64,000 nt of DNA, taken from NCBI GenBank assembly GCA_963708425.1, contig OY970206.1, positions 3,534,001 to 3,598,000 on the forward strand, given 5' to 3'. The position numbers and the translations under genes were made by a program. The notes below the pieces were generated by a model, which ran no database searches, was not told the origin of the DNA, and was given only the letters and a program-made list of their open reading frames with translations. Source of the stretch: JACMNW01 sp963708425 (lineage in GTDB: Bacteria; Pseudomonadota; Alphaproteobacteria; Rhodobacterales; Rhodobacteraceae). Shown piece by piece: positions 1 through 9,900 of the stretch. Numbering within the stretch: the stretch's first letter is position 1; every line of letters begins with the position of its first letter.

Positions 1-841
1 TCATTGGAAAGGCGACCATTTGGGCCTGCCCGAAGGGTTCATCGAAGATGAATACTGCCGTCAGAAAGATCATCGTTGGGGCGATATACTGCATGATGCC
101 GATGGTCGAAAGGCGCAGCAATTTGGCCCCGTTGGCATAGATCATCAGTGGTACCGCGGTGACCAGACCACAGGCCAACAGCAGGATGGTATCGGTAGTG
201 TTGCCTGCGATGAAATGGCTTTGCCCTTGCGCAGCCAACCAGCCGACATAGCCAAGCGCCGGGGCCAGCAGCAGCAGTATTTCAAGAAAAAAGCCTTGAT
301 TGGGACCGATGGGCAGGGACTTCTTCAAATAGGCATAGATGCCCCAAGTGACAGTCAGCCCGAGTGCGACGATGGGCAGTTTTCCTGCGTCATAGGTCAG
401 TACTGCAACGGCGAGCGCTGCCAAGGCAATCGCCGCCATTTGCGCGCGTGACAGCCGTTCGCCCAACAGGACCGCACCCAGAAACACCGAGAACAGTGGG
501 TTGATGTAATATCCCAAAGCCGCATCCAACGCATGCCCGGCACCGATAGACCAGACATAGATGCCCCAGTTGACGGTGATCAACGCCGCCGTCGCCGCTG
601 CCATCAGCAACATCTTGGGGGTGCGCAATGCGACCCCCAGATCGCCGTAGCGCCCGGTTACCCATAGCACTGCGCCTGCGATCGGGATCGACCAGATGAC
701 GCGGTGTGCGATAACTTCGGCGGGCGATATATGGGCCAGCGCCTTCATGAACAGCGGCAAGAAACCCCACAGCAGATAGGCGGTCAGGGCGAAGCCGAAG
801 CCGCGCAGGCTGTCTTCGTTCTTGGGTGCGGGAGTGTTCAT
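1..841 (-). CDS. rarD: RarD-type EamA transporter (3' end beyond window)
   Basis: Inner-membrane permease of the drug/metabolite transporter (EamA) superfamily, RarD subgroup; the substrate is unknown. Read on the minus strand from the ATG at 841, the protein begins MNTPAPKNEDSLRGFGFAL and runs through alternating hydrophobic segments. The stretches SPAEVIAHRVIWS and NWGIYVWSIGAGHALDAALG are typical of RarD. About 280 codons are present; the family is about 300 residues, so only the last helix or tail is missing at the left edge. The start is supported by a consensus promoter directly in front of it (TATAAT at 850-855), which would give a nearly leaderless mRNA. It lies downstream of the desaturase gene in the same direction, with a 69-base gap. 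Confidence 0.85.
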   Translation of the reverse strand, partial: MNTPAPKNEDSLRGFGFALTAYLLWGFLPLFMKALAHISPAEVIAHRVIWSIPIAGAVLWVTGRYGDLGVALRTPKMLLMAAATAALITVNWGIYVWSIGAGHALDAALGYYINPLFSVFLGAVLLGERLSRAQMAAIALAALAVAVLTYDAGKLPIVALGLTVTWGIYAYLKKSLPIGPNQGFFLEILLLLAPALGYVGWLAAQGQSHFIAGNTTDTILLLACGLVTAVPLMIYANGAKLLRLSTIGIMQYIAPTMIFLTAVFIFDEPFGQAQMVAFPM

Positions 842-849
842 GCGGGTGG

Positions 850-877
850 ATTATACCCAGCGCGCGGGAAGTGCCAA
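850..877 (-). promoter_or_regulatory. Promoter of rarD
   Basis: On the minus strand a perfect -10 TATAAT (855-850) is preceded, after 16 bases, by TTGGCA (877-872), a five-of-six match to the -35 consensus. Transcription would begin at about 842-843, one or two bases before the ATG at 841, so the mRNA is predicted to be leaderless or nearly so; no Shine-Dalgarno sequence is visible. Confidence 0.55.
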
Positions 878-910
878 TTCAAACTTGTGTCGGGTACATT
901 GCAGGGAACA

Positions 911-1795
911 TCAGCGCCGCCGCGCCAGATAGTCTTTGGTGAAAGCGGCGTAGCCATCGGCGGTGACGCGCAGTTCTGCCTTCATCAGCGCGTGCAGAGT
1001 TGGCAGTTGATGGAAGGGGACGGCGGGGTAGACGTGATGCTCGGTATGGTAGGGCATGTTCCATGCCAGAAAGCGAACGATCCTGGTAGTAAAGGTAGTC
1101 CGGGTGTTTTCGAACATGTTGGCGACCGTCGGGCAATCGCCGTGTTCGGCCAGCAGATACAGGCGCAGGGCGGGTTGACCCAGCAGGACGGGCAGCAGCC
1201 AGACCCAGAATAAGGTGCTGGTCCAGAACAGCGAGGCGGCGGCGAGGGCGTAGCCGACCAGCATCAGCAAAACCTCGCGCCGGATGCGGGGTAGGGCCGT
1301 TGTGGGCAGATAGTCGGTTGCGCCTCCGCCTACGGCAATGCGGGCGATCAGGCGGATTTGCGATAGCCAGTAGGGCAGGCCGGACACGTGCCAGGCCCAT
1401 GCAGCCCGGGTTTCAGGCTTGGGGGCTAGCAGTTCAGGATCGCGGCCTTCGATGTTGGTCCAGCGGTGATGACCTAGATGAAAGTAGCGAAACCATTCGA
1501 ACGGCAGCAGGATTAGGAAGCCGCAGATGCGACCAGCCCACTCGTTCAGTCGGGCGTTGGCGAACGGGGTTTTGTGGGTGGCCTCATGTTCAAGCGTGAA
1601 CAGGAAGATGATTGCGGCGCCTTGGAGGGGGAGCAGCAGCCACCAGCCGGGCAGTTTGGTGGCGATCAGCGTGGCCAGCATCAGGATCAGCGCGGCGTGA
1701 CCTGCAAGGTGGGTGAGGCCATGGCGGTCAGATTTGGCGGTGAGGGTGGTTTTCAGATCGGGTGGCAGAGCGGCGACGAAATCTTTGTGATCCAT
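911..1795 (-). CDS. Membrane fatty acid desaturase family protein
   Basis: Di-iron membrane desaturase/hydroxylase of the fatty acid desaturase superfamily (294 residues from the ATG at 1795). The three histidine boxes that hold the two irons are all present: HEATHK near residue 70, HLGHHRW near residue 106, and HTEHHVYPAVPFHQLP near residue 250. Long hydrophobic segments lie between them. The size and box spacing resemble the short CrtW/DesC-like group acting on acyl lipids or carotenoids; the exact substrate and regiochemistry cannot be told from sequence. A TTG further upstream (1831) keeps the frame open but has no ribosome site; MDHKDF at 1795 is the more natural start. It is divergent from the SDR gene at 1939. 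Confidence 0.85.
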   Translation of the reverse strand: MDHKDFVAALPPDLKTTLTAKSDRHGLTHLAGHAALILMLATLIATKLPGWWLLLPLQGAAIIFLFTLEHEATHKTPFANARLNEWAGRICGFLILLPFEWFRYFHLGHHRWTNIEGRDPELLAPKPETRAAWAWHVSGLPYWLSQIRLIARIAVGGGATDYLPTTALPRIRREVLLMLVGYALAAASLFWTSTLFWVWLLPVLLGQPALRLYLLAEHGDCPTVANMFENTRTTFTTRIVRFLAWNMPYHTEHHVYPAVPFHQLPTLHALMKAELRVTADGYAAFTKDYLARRR

Positions 1796-1938
1796 GGTGC
1801 GGTTATTTCTGCGGTTTGGGCGGCATGTCAAAGCCCGGTTTGGCCTGTTCGAAGCCCGCTGGCGGCCACATAGCGAAGCCGTTCCCAGCTGGGGTTAACT
1901 CAGCTAGGCTGACGCAAATCAACAGATAGGGCAAGGCG

Positions 1939-2709
1939 ATGGCGGGAGTTCAGGGGCGCGTGGCGCTGATCACTGGGGCGGGTGCGGCGGATGGGATCGG
2001 CTTTGCCACGGCGCGGCTGCTGCGGGTGGCTGGGGCGCGGGTGGCGATTACGTCGACCACCGGGCGGATCTTTGATCGGCTGGGCGAGTTGGGCGATGGC
2101 TGCTTTGCGGCGACGGCGGATTTGACGGATGCTGATCAGGTTCAGGGGCTGGTCGCTAGTGTGGCTAAGACATTGGGGCCAATTGATATTCTGGTCAACA
2201 ATGCGGGCATGGTGCAGACCGGCAAGAAATCGAAACGTGCGACGCTGGCGCAGACTACGGATGAGGCGTTTGCGTTTGGCATTGGCATCAACCTGACCTC
2301 GGCGTTCATGGTGACGCGGGCGGTGCTGCCGGGGATGATCAAGCGGAAGTATGGCCGGGTGGTGCATATGTCATCGGTGACCGGGCCATTGGTGGGAATT
2401 GCCGGGTCGGGCACCTATGCGACGGCGAAGGCGGGGTTGCTGGGCATGGCGCGAGTGATGGCGATTGAGAACGGGCCGTATGGGATTACCGTCAATTGCA
2501 TTGGGCCGGGGTGGATTGAAACCGGGTCCAGTTCCCCCAAAGAGGTGACGGCGGGGCGCTATACGCCAGTGGGGCGGGCGGGGCGACCGGATGAGATTGG
2601 CCACGTCGCGGTGTTTCTGGCGTCGGAGGAGGCGAGTTACCTGACCGGGCAGATGATCGTGGTGGACGGCGGCAATACGCTGCAGGAATTCAAGGTGGCG
2701 CTGGATTGA
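1939..2709 (+). CDS. SDR family NAD(P)-dependent oxidoreductase
   Basis: Classical short-chain dehydrogenase/reductase of 256 residues, soluble. The cofactor loop is TGAGAADGIG near residue 12, the structural motif NNAG is near residue 87, and the catalytic centre is S with YATAKAG (Tyr and Lys) near residues 159-163. The C-terminus VVDGGNTLQEFK is usual for the family. The glycine loop carries an extra Ala-Asp compared with TGxxxGIG. The ATG at 1939 has AAGG close upstream. Nothing in the neighbourhood (a divergent desaturase, convergent enolase) identifies the substrate; related proteins are annotated as 3-oxoacyl-ACP reductases, but that is not supported specifically here. Confidence 0.85.
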   Translation: MAGVQGRVALITGAGAADGIGFATARLLRVAGARVAITSTTGRIFDRLGELGDGCFAATADLTDADQVQGLVASVAKTLGPIDILVNNAGMVQTGKKSKRATLAQTTDEAFAFGIGINLTSAFMVTRAVLPGMIKRKYGRVVHMSSVTGPLVGIAGSGTYATAKAGLLGMARVMAIENGPYGITVNCIGPGWIETGSSSPKEVTAGRYTPVGRAGRPDEIGHVAVFLASEEASYLTGQMIVVDGGNTLQEFKVALD

Positions 2710-2740
2710 AAAGGGCCGCGCGGTTGGCGCAGCCCTTCGG
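2709..2740 (-). terminator. Terminator between the SDR gene and eno
   Basis: The stem AAGGGC(C)GCGC, loop GGTTG, GCGC(A)GCCCTT sits between two convergent genes. On the minus strand it is followed by TTTTC, so it most likely ends the enolase transcript. Confidence 0.55.
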
Positions 2741-2750
2741 CGCTGGAAAT

Positions 2751-4028
2751 TTAGCGTTTCAGGATGCTGCGGCCAGCATATTCGCCGGTTTCACCCAGCA
2801 TTTCCTCGATGCGGATCAATTGGTTGTACTTCGCCAACCGGTCCGACCGTGACAGCGAGCCGGTTTTGATCTGGCCACAGTTGGTGGCAACCGCCAGATC
2901 GGCAATGGTGGCATCTTCCGTCTCGCCCGACCGGTGGCTCATCACGTTGGTATAGCGGGCGCGGTGTGCCATATCGACGGCTTGCAGGGTTTCCGTCAAG
3001 GTGCCAATCTGGTTGACCTTGACCAGCATCGAGTTGGCGCAACCCTTTGCAATGCCTTCGGCCAGACGCTTGGGGTTGGTCACGAACAGATCGTCACCGA
3101 CCAGTTGGATCTTGTCGCCAAGGCGTTCGGTCAGCAGTTTCCAACCGGCCCAATCATCTTCGGAACAACCGTCTTCGATGCTGATGATCGGGTAATCCGT
3201 GGCAAGACCTGCCAGAAAATCGACATTCTGTTCGACGGACAGCGACTTGCCTTCGCCCTTCATTTCGTACTTGCCACCTTTGAAATATTCGGTGGCGGCG
3301 CAATCCAGCGCCAGATAGATATCTTCGCCGGGGCGATAGCCTGCCTTTTCAATGGATTTCAGAATGAAATCAAGGGCGTCACGGGCAGAGCTAAGGTTGG
3401 GTGCGAAGCCGCCTTCATCGCCAATACCGGTGTTATGGCCTGCGGCTTGCAGTTCTTTCTTCAGGGTGTGGAACACCTCCGACCCCATGCGAACAGCCTC
3501 GCGGATGTTTTCCGCGCCCACCGGCATGATCATGAATTCCTGAATATCAATCGGGTTATCAGCATGTTCGCCGCCGTTAATGATGTTCATCATCGGCACT
3601 GGCAACATGCGGGCCGAAGTGCCACCGACATAACGGAACAAGGGTTGGCCGGTGAATTCGGCGGCGGCTTTGGCGACTGCCAAGGAGACGCCAAGAATGG
3701 CGTTGGCCCCTAGGCGCGATTTGTTCGGCGTGCCGTCCATTTCGATCATCGTGCGGTCGATGCCGACTTGTTCAGTGGCGTCAAAACCGACGATTTCTTC
3801 AGCAATTTCGCCATTTACGGCGGCCACAGCCTCCAGCACGCCCTTGCCCATGTAGCGCTTTTTATCGCCATCGCGGCGCTCATTAGCCTCATGTGCGCCG
3901 GTGGAGGCACCCGAGGGCACGGCGGCGCGGCCCATGGCACCGCTTTCCAGATAAACATCAACCTCGACGGTCGGGTTGCCCCGGCTGTCAAGGATTTCGC
4001 GGGCGTGAATGTCGATGATCGTGCTCAT
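2751..4028 (-). CDS. eno: Enolase (phosphopyruvate hydratase)
   Basis: Glycolytic enzyme that interconverts 2-phosphoglycerate and phosphoenolpyruvate; cytoplasmic and Mg-dependent. The 425-residue length is normal. Visible family marks: N-terminal AREILDSRGNPTVEVDV, the loop VPSGASTGAHEA, the catalytic region GDEGGFAPNL, metal ligand stretches ALDCAATE and SIEDG, GDDLFVTNPKRL, the signature MLVKVNQIGTLTETL with the catalytic Lys, and SHRSGETED near the C-terminus. The start ATG at 4028 gives the standard MSTIIDIHAREIL. The EamA gene lies 36 bases upstream on the same strand, so the two could be co-transcribed, though a functional link is not evident. Confidence 0.98.
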   Translation of the reverse strand: MSTIIDIHAREILDSRGNPTVEVDVYLESGAMGRAAVPSGASTGAHEANERRDGDKKRYMGKGVLEAVAAVNGEIAEEIVGFDATEQVGIDRTMIEMDGTPNKSRLGANAILGVSLAVAKAAAEFTGQPLFRYVGGTSARMLPVPMMNIINGGEHADNPIDIQEFMIMPVGAENIREAVRMGSEVFHTLKKELQAAGHNTGIGDEGGFAPNLSSARDALDFILKSIEKAGYRPGEDIYLALDCAATEYFKGGKYEMKGEGKSLSVEQNVDFLAGLATDYPIISIEDGCSEDDWAGWKLLTERLGDKIQLVGDDLFVTNPKRLAEGIAKGCANSMLVKVNQIGTLTETLQAVDMAHRARYTNVMSHRSGETEDATIADLAVATNCGQIKTGSLSRSDRLAKYNQLIRIEEMLGETGEYAGRSILKR

Positions 4029-4064
4029 GGAGGAAACCTTTGCTGGGGCGAATTTGACGGCTGT

Positions 4065-4952
4065 TTAACGTGATGGGGCGGTCATGGAAAGGGCGCGCTT
4101 GCGGAACTGTTCGCGGGCGAAGGTGTAGAGGCCTGATCCGATGATTAATGCAGCACCGAACAGAGTGATGGCGTCGGGACGTTCGGCGAACACGACGGCA
4201 CCGATGATGAGGGCGAAGACCAGGCGGGAGTAGCGGAATGGGGTGATGACGGACATCTCGCCCAGCCGGGTGGCTTGGATGATGGCCCAGTAAGCGGCGA
4301 TGCCGAAGGTGAGCGCGCCTGTGATGTAGCCGGTCTGTGGGCCCGTCAACCAGACAGCGCCGCCGGACAATGCGAGCATTCCGGCCCCTAAAATACCAAC
4401 GGCGCAAAAGCCCCATGCCGCAAGTTGCATGGTGGAAATGGTCTTGGGAATGCGCCGTGTGGCGACATCGCGTATTGACAGGCCAATCACTGCAAGAACG
4501 GACCATAAGGAATTGATATTAAACCCATCCAAGCCGGGGCGGATGATCAGGATGACACCGCAAAAGCCGACCAGAATCGCGGTCCAGCGCCGCCAACCGA
4601 CGGTTTCACCAAGGAAAACCGCCGCTCCTAAAGTGACGGCCAGCGGGGTGGCCTGGAAGATTGCGGTGGCACTGGTGAGGGGGGTTAGGGCCAATGCGGT
4701 GACGAAGCCTGCAGTGCCGATCATCTCGCCCGCGTTGCGCCAGATGACGGCGGGGTGTAGGGCGGTGCTGGCCCAAAAGCTGGCACCTTGCCGCCATGCG
4801 AGAGCAGCGAAAACCGGCGTGCCGAAGACAGATATCAGCAGTAAAATCTGGCCGGTGGGCACGTCTGCTGCGGCCCATTTGATGAACATATCCTCGATGG
4901 CAAAGCCTGCCATTGACGCTATCATCAGGACGATGCCGCGCAGGTTTTCCAA
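4065..4952 (-). CDS. DMT/EamA family transporter
   Basis: Inner-membrane permease with two EamA repeats and about ten transmembrane helices; substrate unknown. Typical stretches are FIKWAAADVPTGQILLLISV in the first helices, the mid-protein region LGAAVFLGETVGWRRWTAILVG (first repeat) and PFRYSRLVFALIIGAVVFAE (second repeat). The open frame extends to 5081, but the added N-terminus is not hydrophobic or conserved and overlaps a terminator hairpin. I chose the TTG at 4952 (protein MENLRGIVLMIASMAG, 295 residues), which has AAAGG about 10 bases upstream. An ATG at 4925 is the alternative. It lies directly upstream of eno on the same strand. Confidence 0.8.
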   Translation of the reverse strand: MENLRGIVLMIASMAGFAIEDMFIKWAAADVPTGQILLLISVFGTPVFAALAWRQGASFWASTALHPAVIWRNAGEMIGTAGFVTALALTPLTSATAIFQATPLAVTLGAAVFLGETVGWRRWTAILVGFCGVILIIRPGLDGFNINSLWSVLAVIGLSIRDVATRRIPKTISTMQLAAWGFCAVGILGAGMLALSGGAVWLTGPQTGYITGALTFGIAAYWAIIQATRLGEMSVITPFRYSRLVFALIIGAVVFAERPDAITLFGAALIIGSGLYTFAREQFRKRALSMTAPSR

Positions 4953-5017
4953 TTTTCTGGCCTTTCGGGACAGTCGGTTGGTCCCTCTGCTATCAACGCA
5001 GCGCGGGGTGGGCAATG

Positions 5018-5049
5018 CTAAAAGGGGCCGGACTGGCCGACCCCCTTTG
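5018..5049 (-). terminator. Terminator of the DUF533 gene
   Basis: The imperfect hairpin AAAGGGG..CGG / CCG..CCCCTTT (5021-5048) is followed on the minus strand by a TTTTAG run. It lies about 45 bases after the stop of the DUF533 gene and in front of the EamA gene, separating the two transcripts. Confidence 0.55.
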
Positions 5050-5091
5050 ACGCCTAATTCGGGGATGCACCTGCCGTACACCCCCTGTGCA

Positions 5092-6048
5092 TCAGCTGTA
5101 CAGGCGTGGGGCCTGCACGTGATCGTGAATCGCGTTGACTTGATCTTTCTCTAACTCCAGCGCCTGTGCGAAGGCATGCAGATATTGCGCTTCGTTCTGG
5201 TTATCGAGGTTGATCGCCATCAGCGACATCATGTAGGCCTGTGCCTCCATCCCCTGCGGGATTTGTCGGGCGAGGCCTTCGATATCAACCGGGGCGGCCA
5301 GTTCGGCGTTGACGAATTTCATTTCTGCTTGAGTCGTCTCGCCAAGCGAGCTCATCAGCTTTTTCTTTTCATCCTCGTCCAGCTGGGCGTCGGATTTTAT
5401 CGCTTGGATCATGACTTTCAGCATCAGACCTGCCGCCAGTTCCTGCGCATGGTTGGGTTCTTCCAACGTTTTGCCTTTGCCGGTTAGGGCTTTGTTCAAC
5501 ATATCGCCAAGCCCGCCGCCGCTGGCACCGCCAACGGCTGCACCACCCAGAACCGCACCCAGCAAATCGCCCAAACCGCCACCGCCTTGTGGGGAGGTGC
5601 CTGCGGTTGTTCTGGCGCCAGCCGATGCGCCGCCAAGCATGCCGCCCAGCAGGTCACCCAAGCTGCCGCCACCTGATGCGCGACCAGTAGAGCCGCCGCC
5701 AAGCAAGTCTTCGATGCTGGTCGGCGCGTTGGCGCGTGAGTTTTTGGTGGATGATTTCTTGGTCGCGGCTTCGGGCATTTGGTCGAACATGCCACCCAAG
5801 CCGCCACCTGACCGGGTTGAGCCGGTGCCTGCGTTGCCGCGACCGCCGCCCAGAATATCACCCATCATATCCGACAGGCCGCCACCCGCACCGCCAGTTT
5901 TGGGGGAAAACGTATCGCCCATTGGCGTGCCACGCCCGGCGGTGCCTCCCGATTGGCCGCCGCCCAATCCGTTCTTCGCAAGATGGCTGACGCCTTTGGC
6001 GACCGCAATGCCGATGGCCACTTTGGCCAATGTGGAGACGAGGCTCAT
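5092..6048 (-). CDS. Gly-rich DUF533 / TerB-like protein
   Basis: Protein of 318 residues with three parts. The N-terminus MSLVSTLAKVAIGIAVAKG is a short hydrophobic helix. A long low-complexity middle (about residues 30-195) is rich in Gly, Ser, Thr and repeated GGLGD / GGGSLGDLLGG units. The C-terminal helical domain (about 200-318) contains AAGLMLKVMIQAIKSDAQLD and DEDEKKKLMSSLG, resembling the DUF533/TerB tellurite-resistance fold. Its function is not established; an inner-membrane or membrane-associated location is plausible from the N-terminus. The start at 6048 has a good GGAAGGA site; the longer open frame to 6165 adds an unlikely Cys/Arg-rich leader. The DNA encoding the glycine repeats also produces several spurious overlapping frames. 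Confidence 0.8.
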   Translation of the reverse strand: MSLVSTLAKVAIGIAVAKGVSHLAKNGLGGGQSGGTAGRGTPMGDTFSPKTGGAGGGLSDMMGDILGGGRGNAGTGSTRSGGGLGGMFDQMPEAATKKSSTKNSRANAPTSIEDLLGGGSTGRASGGGSLGDLLGGMLGGASAGARTTAGTSPQGGGGLGDLLGAVLGGAAVGGASGGGLGDMLNKALTGKGKTLEEPNHAQELAAGLMLKVMIQAIKSDAQLDEDEKKKLMSSLGETTQAEMKFVNAELAAPVDIEGLARQIPQGMEAQAYMMSLMAINLDNQNEAQYLHAFAQALELEKDQVNAIHDHVQAPRLYS

Positions 6049-6906
6049 GTAACGATCCTTCCCTAACCTGATACAACCGACGCGGGGCACGGTTCGTCCG
6101 GCCCCAACCCCGACAATCTGGCCAAAGTTACGGGCTCGGTCAACGCAATAGCAGGCATGGGCCACGGCTTGACGCCGTTTCGGCGGAAAGGGACTGATGG
6201 CCGATCTGCGCCATGTTTCAAAAGGCCGGCGACGCCCCCGAAAGGACCGACTGGGCAGCTTTGGTTTTGGGTCCGCTTATCCGGTAGTCAATGACCAGTT
6301 TTTCGTTCCTGACGCTGATTTTTTGCCTTGAGTTCGGGGCGATTGTGTTTTCTGAGCCACTGACTTTTGCCGTGCTGGGGCAGTGGCTTTGGTCGGCACT
6401 GGAATCGGCCTGATCAACCAAAAGCAGTTTGCCGCGCGATAGAATCACTCGGTGCGGGCGGGCGACCATTGATCCGTTTTGTGAACGCCCTGATCCAACT
6501 GTGCGGATTGCCGCAAGATTTAGGGCTTATCCCGGTTTGCCCCACAGGGATGTCCACATGGGGTGGGATGGTTTGTCCAGGGTCAACGGATTTGGTGGGT
6601 GTAGCAGCGGACGTAAGTTCGGTTGGCCGTCAAGACAAAAAACTTGTCAGAGATGCTAATAAATTCGTTGATCACGGTTTCGAAATACGACAAATTGACG
6701 AAGTTGTCTGGCGGGACACCAGATGTAGTGGTCGCCGGGGGCGGGGGAAGATCAAAATCAATGCGCGCCTGGAAAGGTGCTGCCGTCTGTTCTGCGAATG
6801 CAGTTTGGGCGCAGGATATTTGTCGGCCTTGCTCTGCCACGACCACAGTATGAAAAAAACTATCGGACCGGGCAATAAACCGGCCGCAACAATGGAGACG
6901 GGGCAC
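6049..6906. other. 858-base divergent spacer upstream of nrdJ
   Basis: No gene that I can support lies between the DUF533 start and the nrdJ start. The nrdJ frame happens to stay open back to 6367, but the translated sequence is Cys/Arg-rich and unlike any RNR N-terminus. Structure seen: a hairpin AGCCACTG (6355-6362) / CAGTGGCT (6381-6388), and a stretch near 6525-6565 with ATGTCCACA and paired CCCCA/TGGGG. I looked for a cobalamin-riboswitch B12 box and did not find one. The spacer is unusually long for this compact region and probably holds the nrdJ control region. Confidence 0.5.
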
Positions 6907-9900
6907 ATGAAAATCGAGCGCAAGTTTACGACTGCGGAAACCGGCGCCTATGGCGAGATCGGTTTTTCAACGACTGTTTCAGAGATCCGTAATCCTGATG
7001 GCACCATCGTTTTCCGCAATGAAGCGGTAGAAGTGCCCCAAGGATGGAGCCAGGTTGCCTCTGACGTGTTGGCGCAGAAGTATTTCCGCAAAGCCGGTGT
7101 TCCGGCGGCCTTGAAGCGCGTGAAGGAAAAGGGCGTGCCCGAATTCCTGTGGCGGTCAGTCCCGGATGAAGCTGCTTTGGCCGAACTGCCGCAAGATCAG
7201 CGGATTGTTGGTGAGACGTCGGCGAAGCAAGTGTTCGACCGTCTGGCGGGCGCTTGGGCCTATTGGGGCTGGAAGGGCGGCTACTTCACCACTGAGGCCG
7301 ATGCGCGGGCCTATTATGATGAAATGCGTTTCATGCTGGCGCGGCAGATGGCGGCACCAAACAGCCCGCAGTGGTTCAATACCGGGCTGCATTGGGCGTA
7401 TGGCATCGATGGGCCGTCGCAGGGGCACTATTATGTGGATTATCAGTCGGGTGTGCTGACCAAATCGGATTCTGCCTATGAGCATCCGCAGCCGCACGCG
7501 TGTTTCATCCAGTCGGTGAAGGATGATCTGGTCGGCGATGGCGGCATCATGGATCTGTGGGTGCGTGAGGCGCGGCTGTTCAAATACGGCTCTGGCACCG
7601 GCACAAACTTTTCCTCGCTGCGCGGGGCGGGGGAAAAGCTGTCGGGCGGCGGCAAGTCATCGGGGCTGATGGGGTTCCTGAAGATCGGCGACCGGGCGGC
7701 TGGCGCTATCAAGTCGGGTGGCACGACGCGGCGGGCGGCCAAGATGGTGATCATCGACATGGATCACCCGGATATTGAGGCATTCATCAACTGGAAGGTG
7801 ATCGAAGAGCAGAAAGTTGCGTCTTTGGTCGCTGGCTCGAAAATGCACGAAGCCAAGCTGAACGAGATTTTTGGCGCGATCAAGGGTTGGGATGGCTCGA
7901 TTGCCGATGCAACTGATCCGGCCAAGAACGATGCGCTGAAAGTGGCCATTCGCGGTGCGAAAAAGGTGATGATCCCGGAAACCTATATCAACCGAGTGCT
8001 GCAATATGCGCGGCAGGGGTTCAGCAGCATCGAATTCCCAGTTTACGATACCGATTGGGATTCGGAGGCGTATATTTCTGTCTCGGGCCAGAATTCGAAC
8101 AATTCGGTGCGGGTGACCGATGCGTTCCTGCAGGCGGTCAAGGATGATGCCGATTGGGCGTTGATCCGGCGGACCGATGGCAAGGTAGCAAAAACCATCA
8201 AGGCCAAGGAGTTGTGGGATCAGGTTGGTCATGCTGCCTGGGCCTGCGCCGACCCGGGCATCCAGTTTCATGACACGGTCAATGCTTGGCACACCTGCCC
8301 GGAAGATGGCGCGATCCGGGGATCAAACCCGTGTTCGGAATACATGTTCCTTGATGATACCGCTTGCAATCTGGCGTCGATGAACCTGCTGAACTTTTAC
8401 CGTGACGGCAAGTTTGACAGTGCTGCCTATATGCATGCCACCCGGCTTTGGACAGTGACGCTGGAAATTTCGGTGATGATGGCGCAGTTTCCGTCGAAGG
8501 AAATTGCCCAAAGATCGTATGATTTCCGCACCTTGGGGCTGGGTTATGCGAACATCGGCGGTTTGCTGATGAACATGGGCTTTGGTTACGACAGTGCGGA
8601 AGGGCGGGCTTTGTGCGGCGCGCTGACGGCGCTGATGACGGGCGTTTCTTATGCGACCTCTGCCGAAATGGCGCGTGAATTGGGGGCGTTCCCCGGTCAT
8701 GCCCGCAATGCCGACCATATGCTGCGGGTGATCCGCAATCATCGGGCGGCGGCGTATTCGAAGACCAGCGGTTACGAAGGGGTTAATGTTAACCCAGTGG
8801 CGCTGGATCACGCGAACTGCCCGGACCAAACCCTTGTTTCGCTTGCCAAATCGGCTTGGGATGAGGCGTTGAGCTTGGGTGAAAAGCATGGCTACCGCAA
8901 CGCGCAAACCACGGTGATTGCGCCGACCGGCACCATCGGTTTGGTGATGGATTGCGATACCACGGGCATCGAGCCTGACTTTGCGCTGGTGAAATTCAAG
9001 AAACTGGCGGGTGGTGGATATTTCAAGATCATCAACCAGTCGGTGCCTGCGGCGTTGGAAAAGCTGGGGTACGGTGCCGCGCAATCGGCCGAAATCGTTG
9101 CGCATGCGGTTGGCCATGGGTCGATCGGCAACTGCCCCGGCATCAACACCACCTCGCTGATTGGCCATGGCTTTGGCGCGCGTGAGTTGGAAAAGATTGA
9201 AGCGGCTCTGCCTTCGGCCTTCGACATTCGCTTCGTGTTCAACCAATGGACGCTTGGCGAGGATTTCTGCAAGGGCACCTTGGGGATTCCTGCCGAAAAG
9301 CTGGCCGATCCGACCTTTGATCTGCTGCGCCATCTCGGCTTTACCAAAGCACAGATTGATGCGGCGAATGACCATGTTTGCGGCACCATGACGCTTGAAA
9401 ACGCGCCCTTCCTGAAGCCGGAACACTACAGCGTCTTCGATTGCGCCAATCCGTGTGGTAAAACCGGCAAGCGCTATCTGTCGGTCGATGCGCATATTTA
9501 CATGATGGCAGCGGCGCAGTCGTTTATCTCGGGTGCGATTTCGAAAACCATCAACATGCCGAACACCGCGACGATTGAAGAAACGTTGGCGGCGTATGAA
9601 CTGAGCTGGTCTTTGGGGATCAAGGCGAATGCGCTGTACCGGGACGGATCGAAGCTGAGCCAGCCGCTGGCATCGGCGCTGGTCGAGGATGACGATGAGG
9701 CCGAAGAGATTTTGGCCAATGGCAACAACCACGAAAAGGCGATGGTTCTGGCCGAGAAGATTGTCGAGCGGGTGATCATCAAGGAGATTGTGCGGTCGAA
9801 CCGTGAAAAGTTGCCCGAACGGCGCAAGGGCTATACGCAAAAGGCCATCGTTGGCGGGCATAAGGTGTATTTGCGCACCGGCGAGTATAAAGACGGCACC

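Noticed and set aside
1113..1120. AACATGTT, the core of the sugar-regulon palindrome
   Set aside because: It lies inside the desaturase coding region and lacks the flanking TA/TA and outer bases of the operators.
5411..6052. 213-codon Pro-rich frame on the plus strand
   Set aside because: It is the complement of the glycine-repeat DNA of the DUF533 gene; proline runs are the expected antisense of glycine codons.
6367..6906. 540-base in-frame extension of nrdJ
   Set aside because: Cys/Arg-rich translation unlike any RNR; a proper start with GGAG and the conserved MKIERKFTTAETGAYGEIGF begins at 6907.
6049..6906. Cobalamin riboswitch upstream of the B12-dependent reductase
   Set aside because: I looked for the B12 box and the paired core elements and found none; a covariance search would be decisive.
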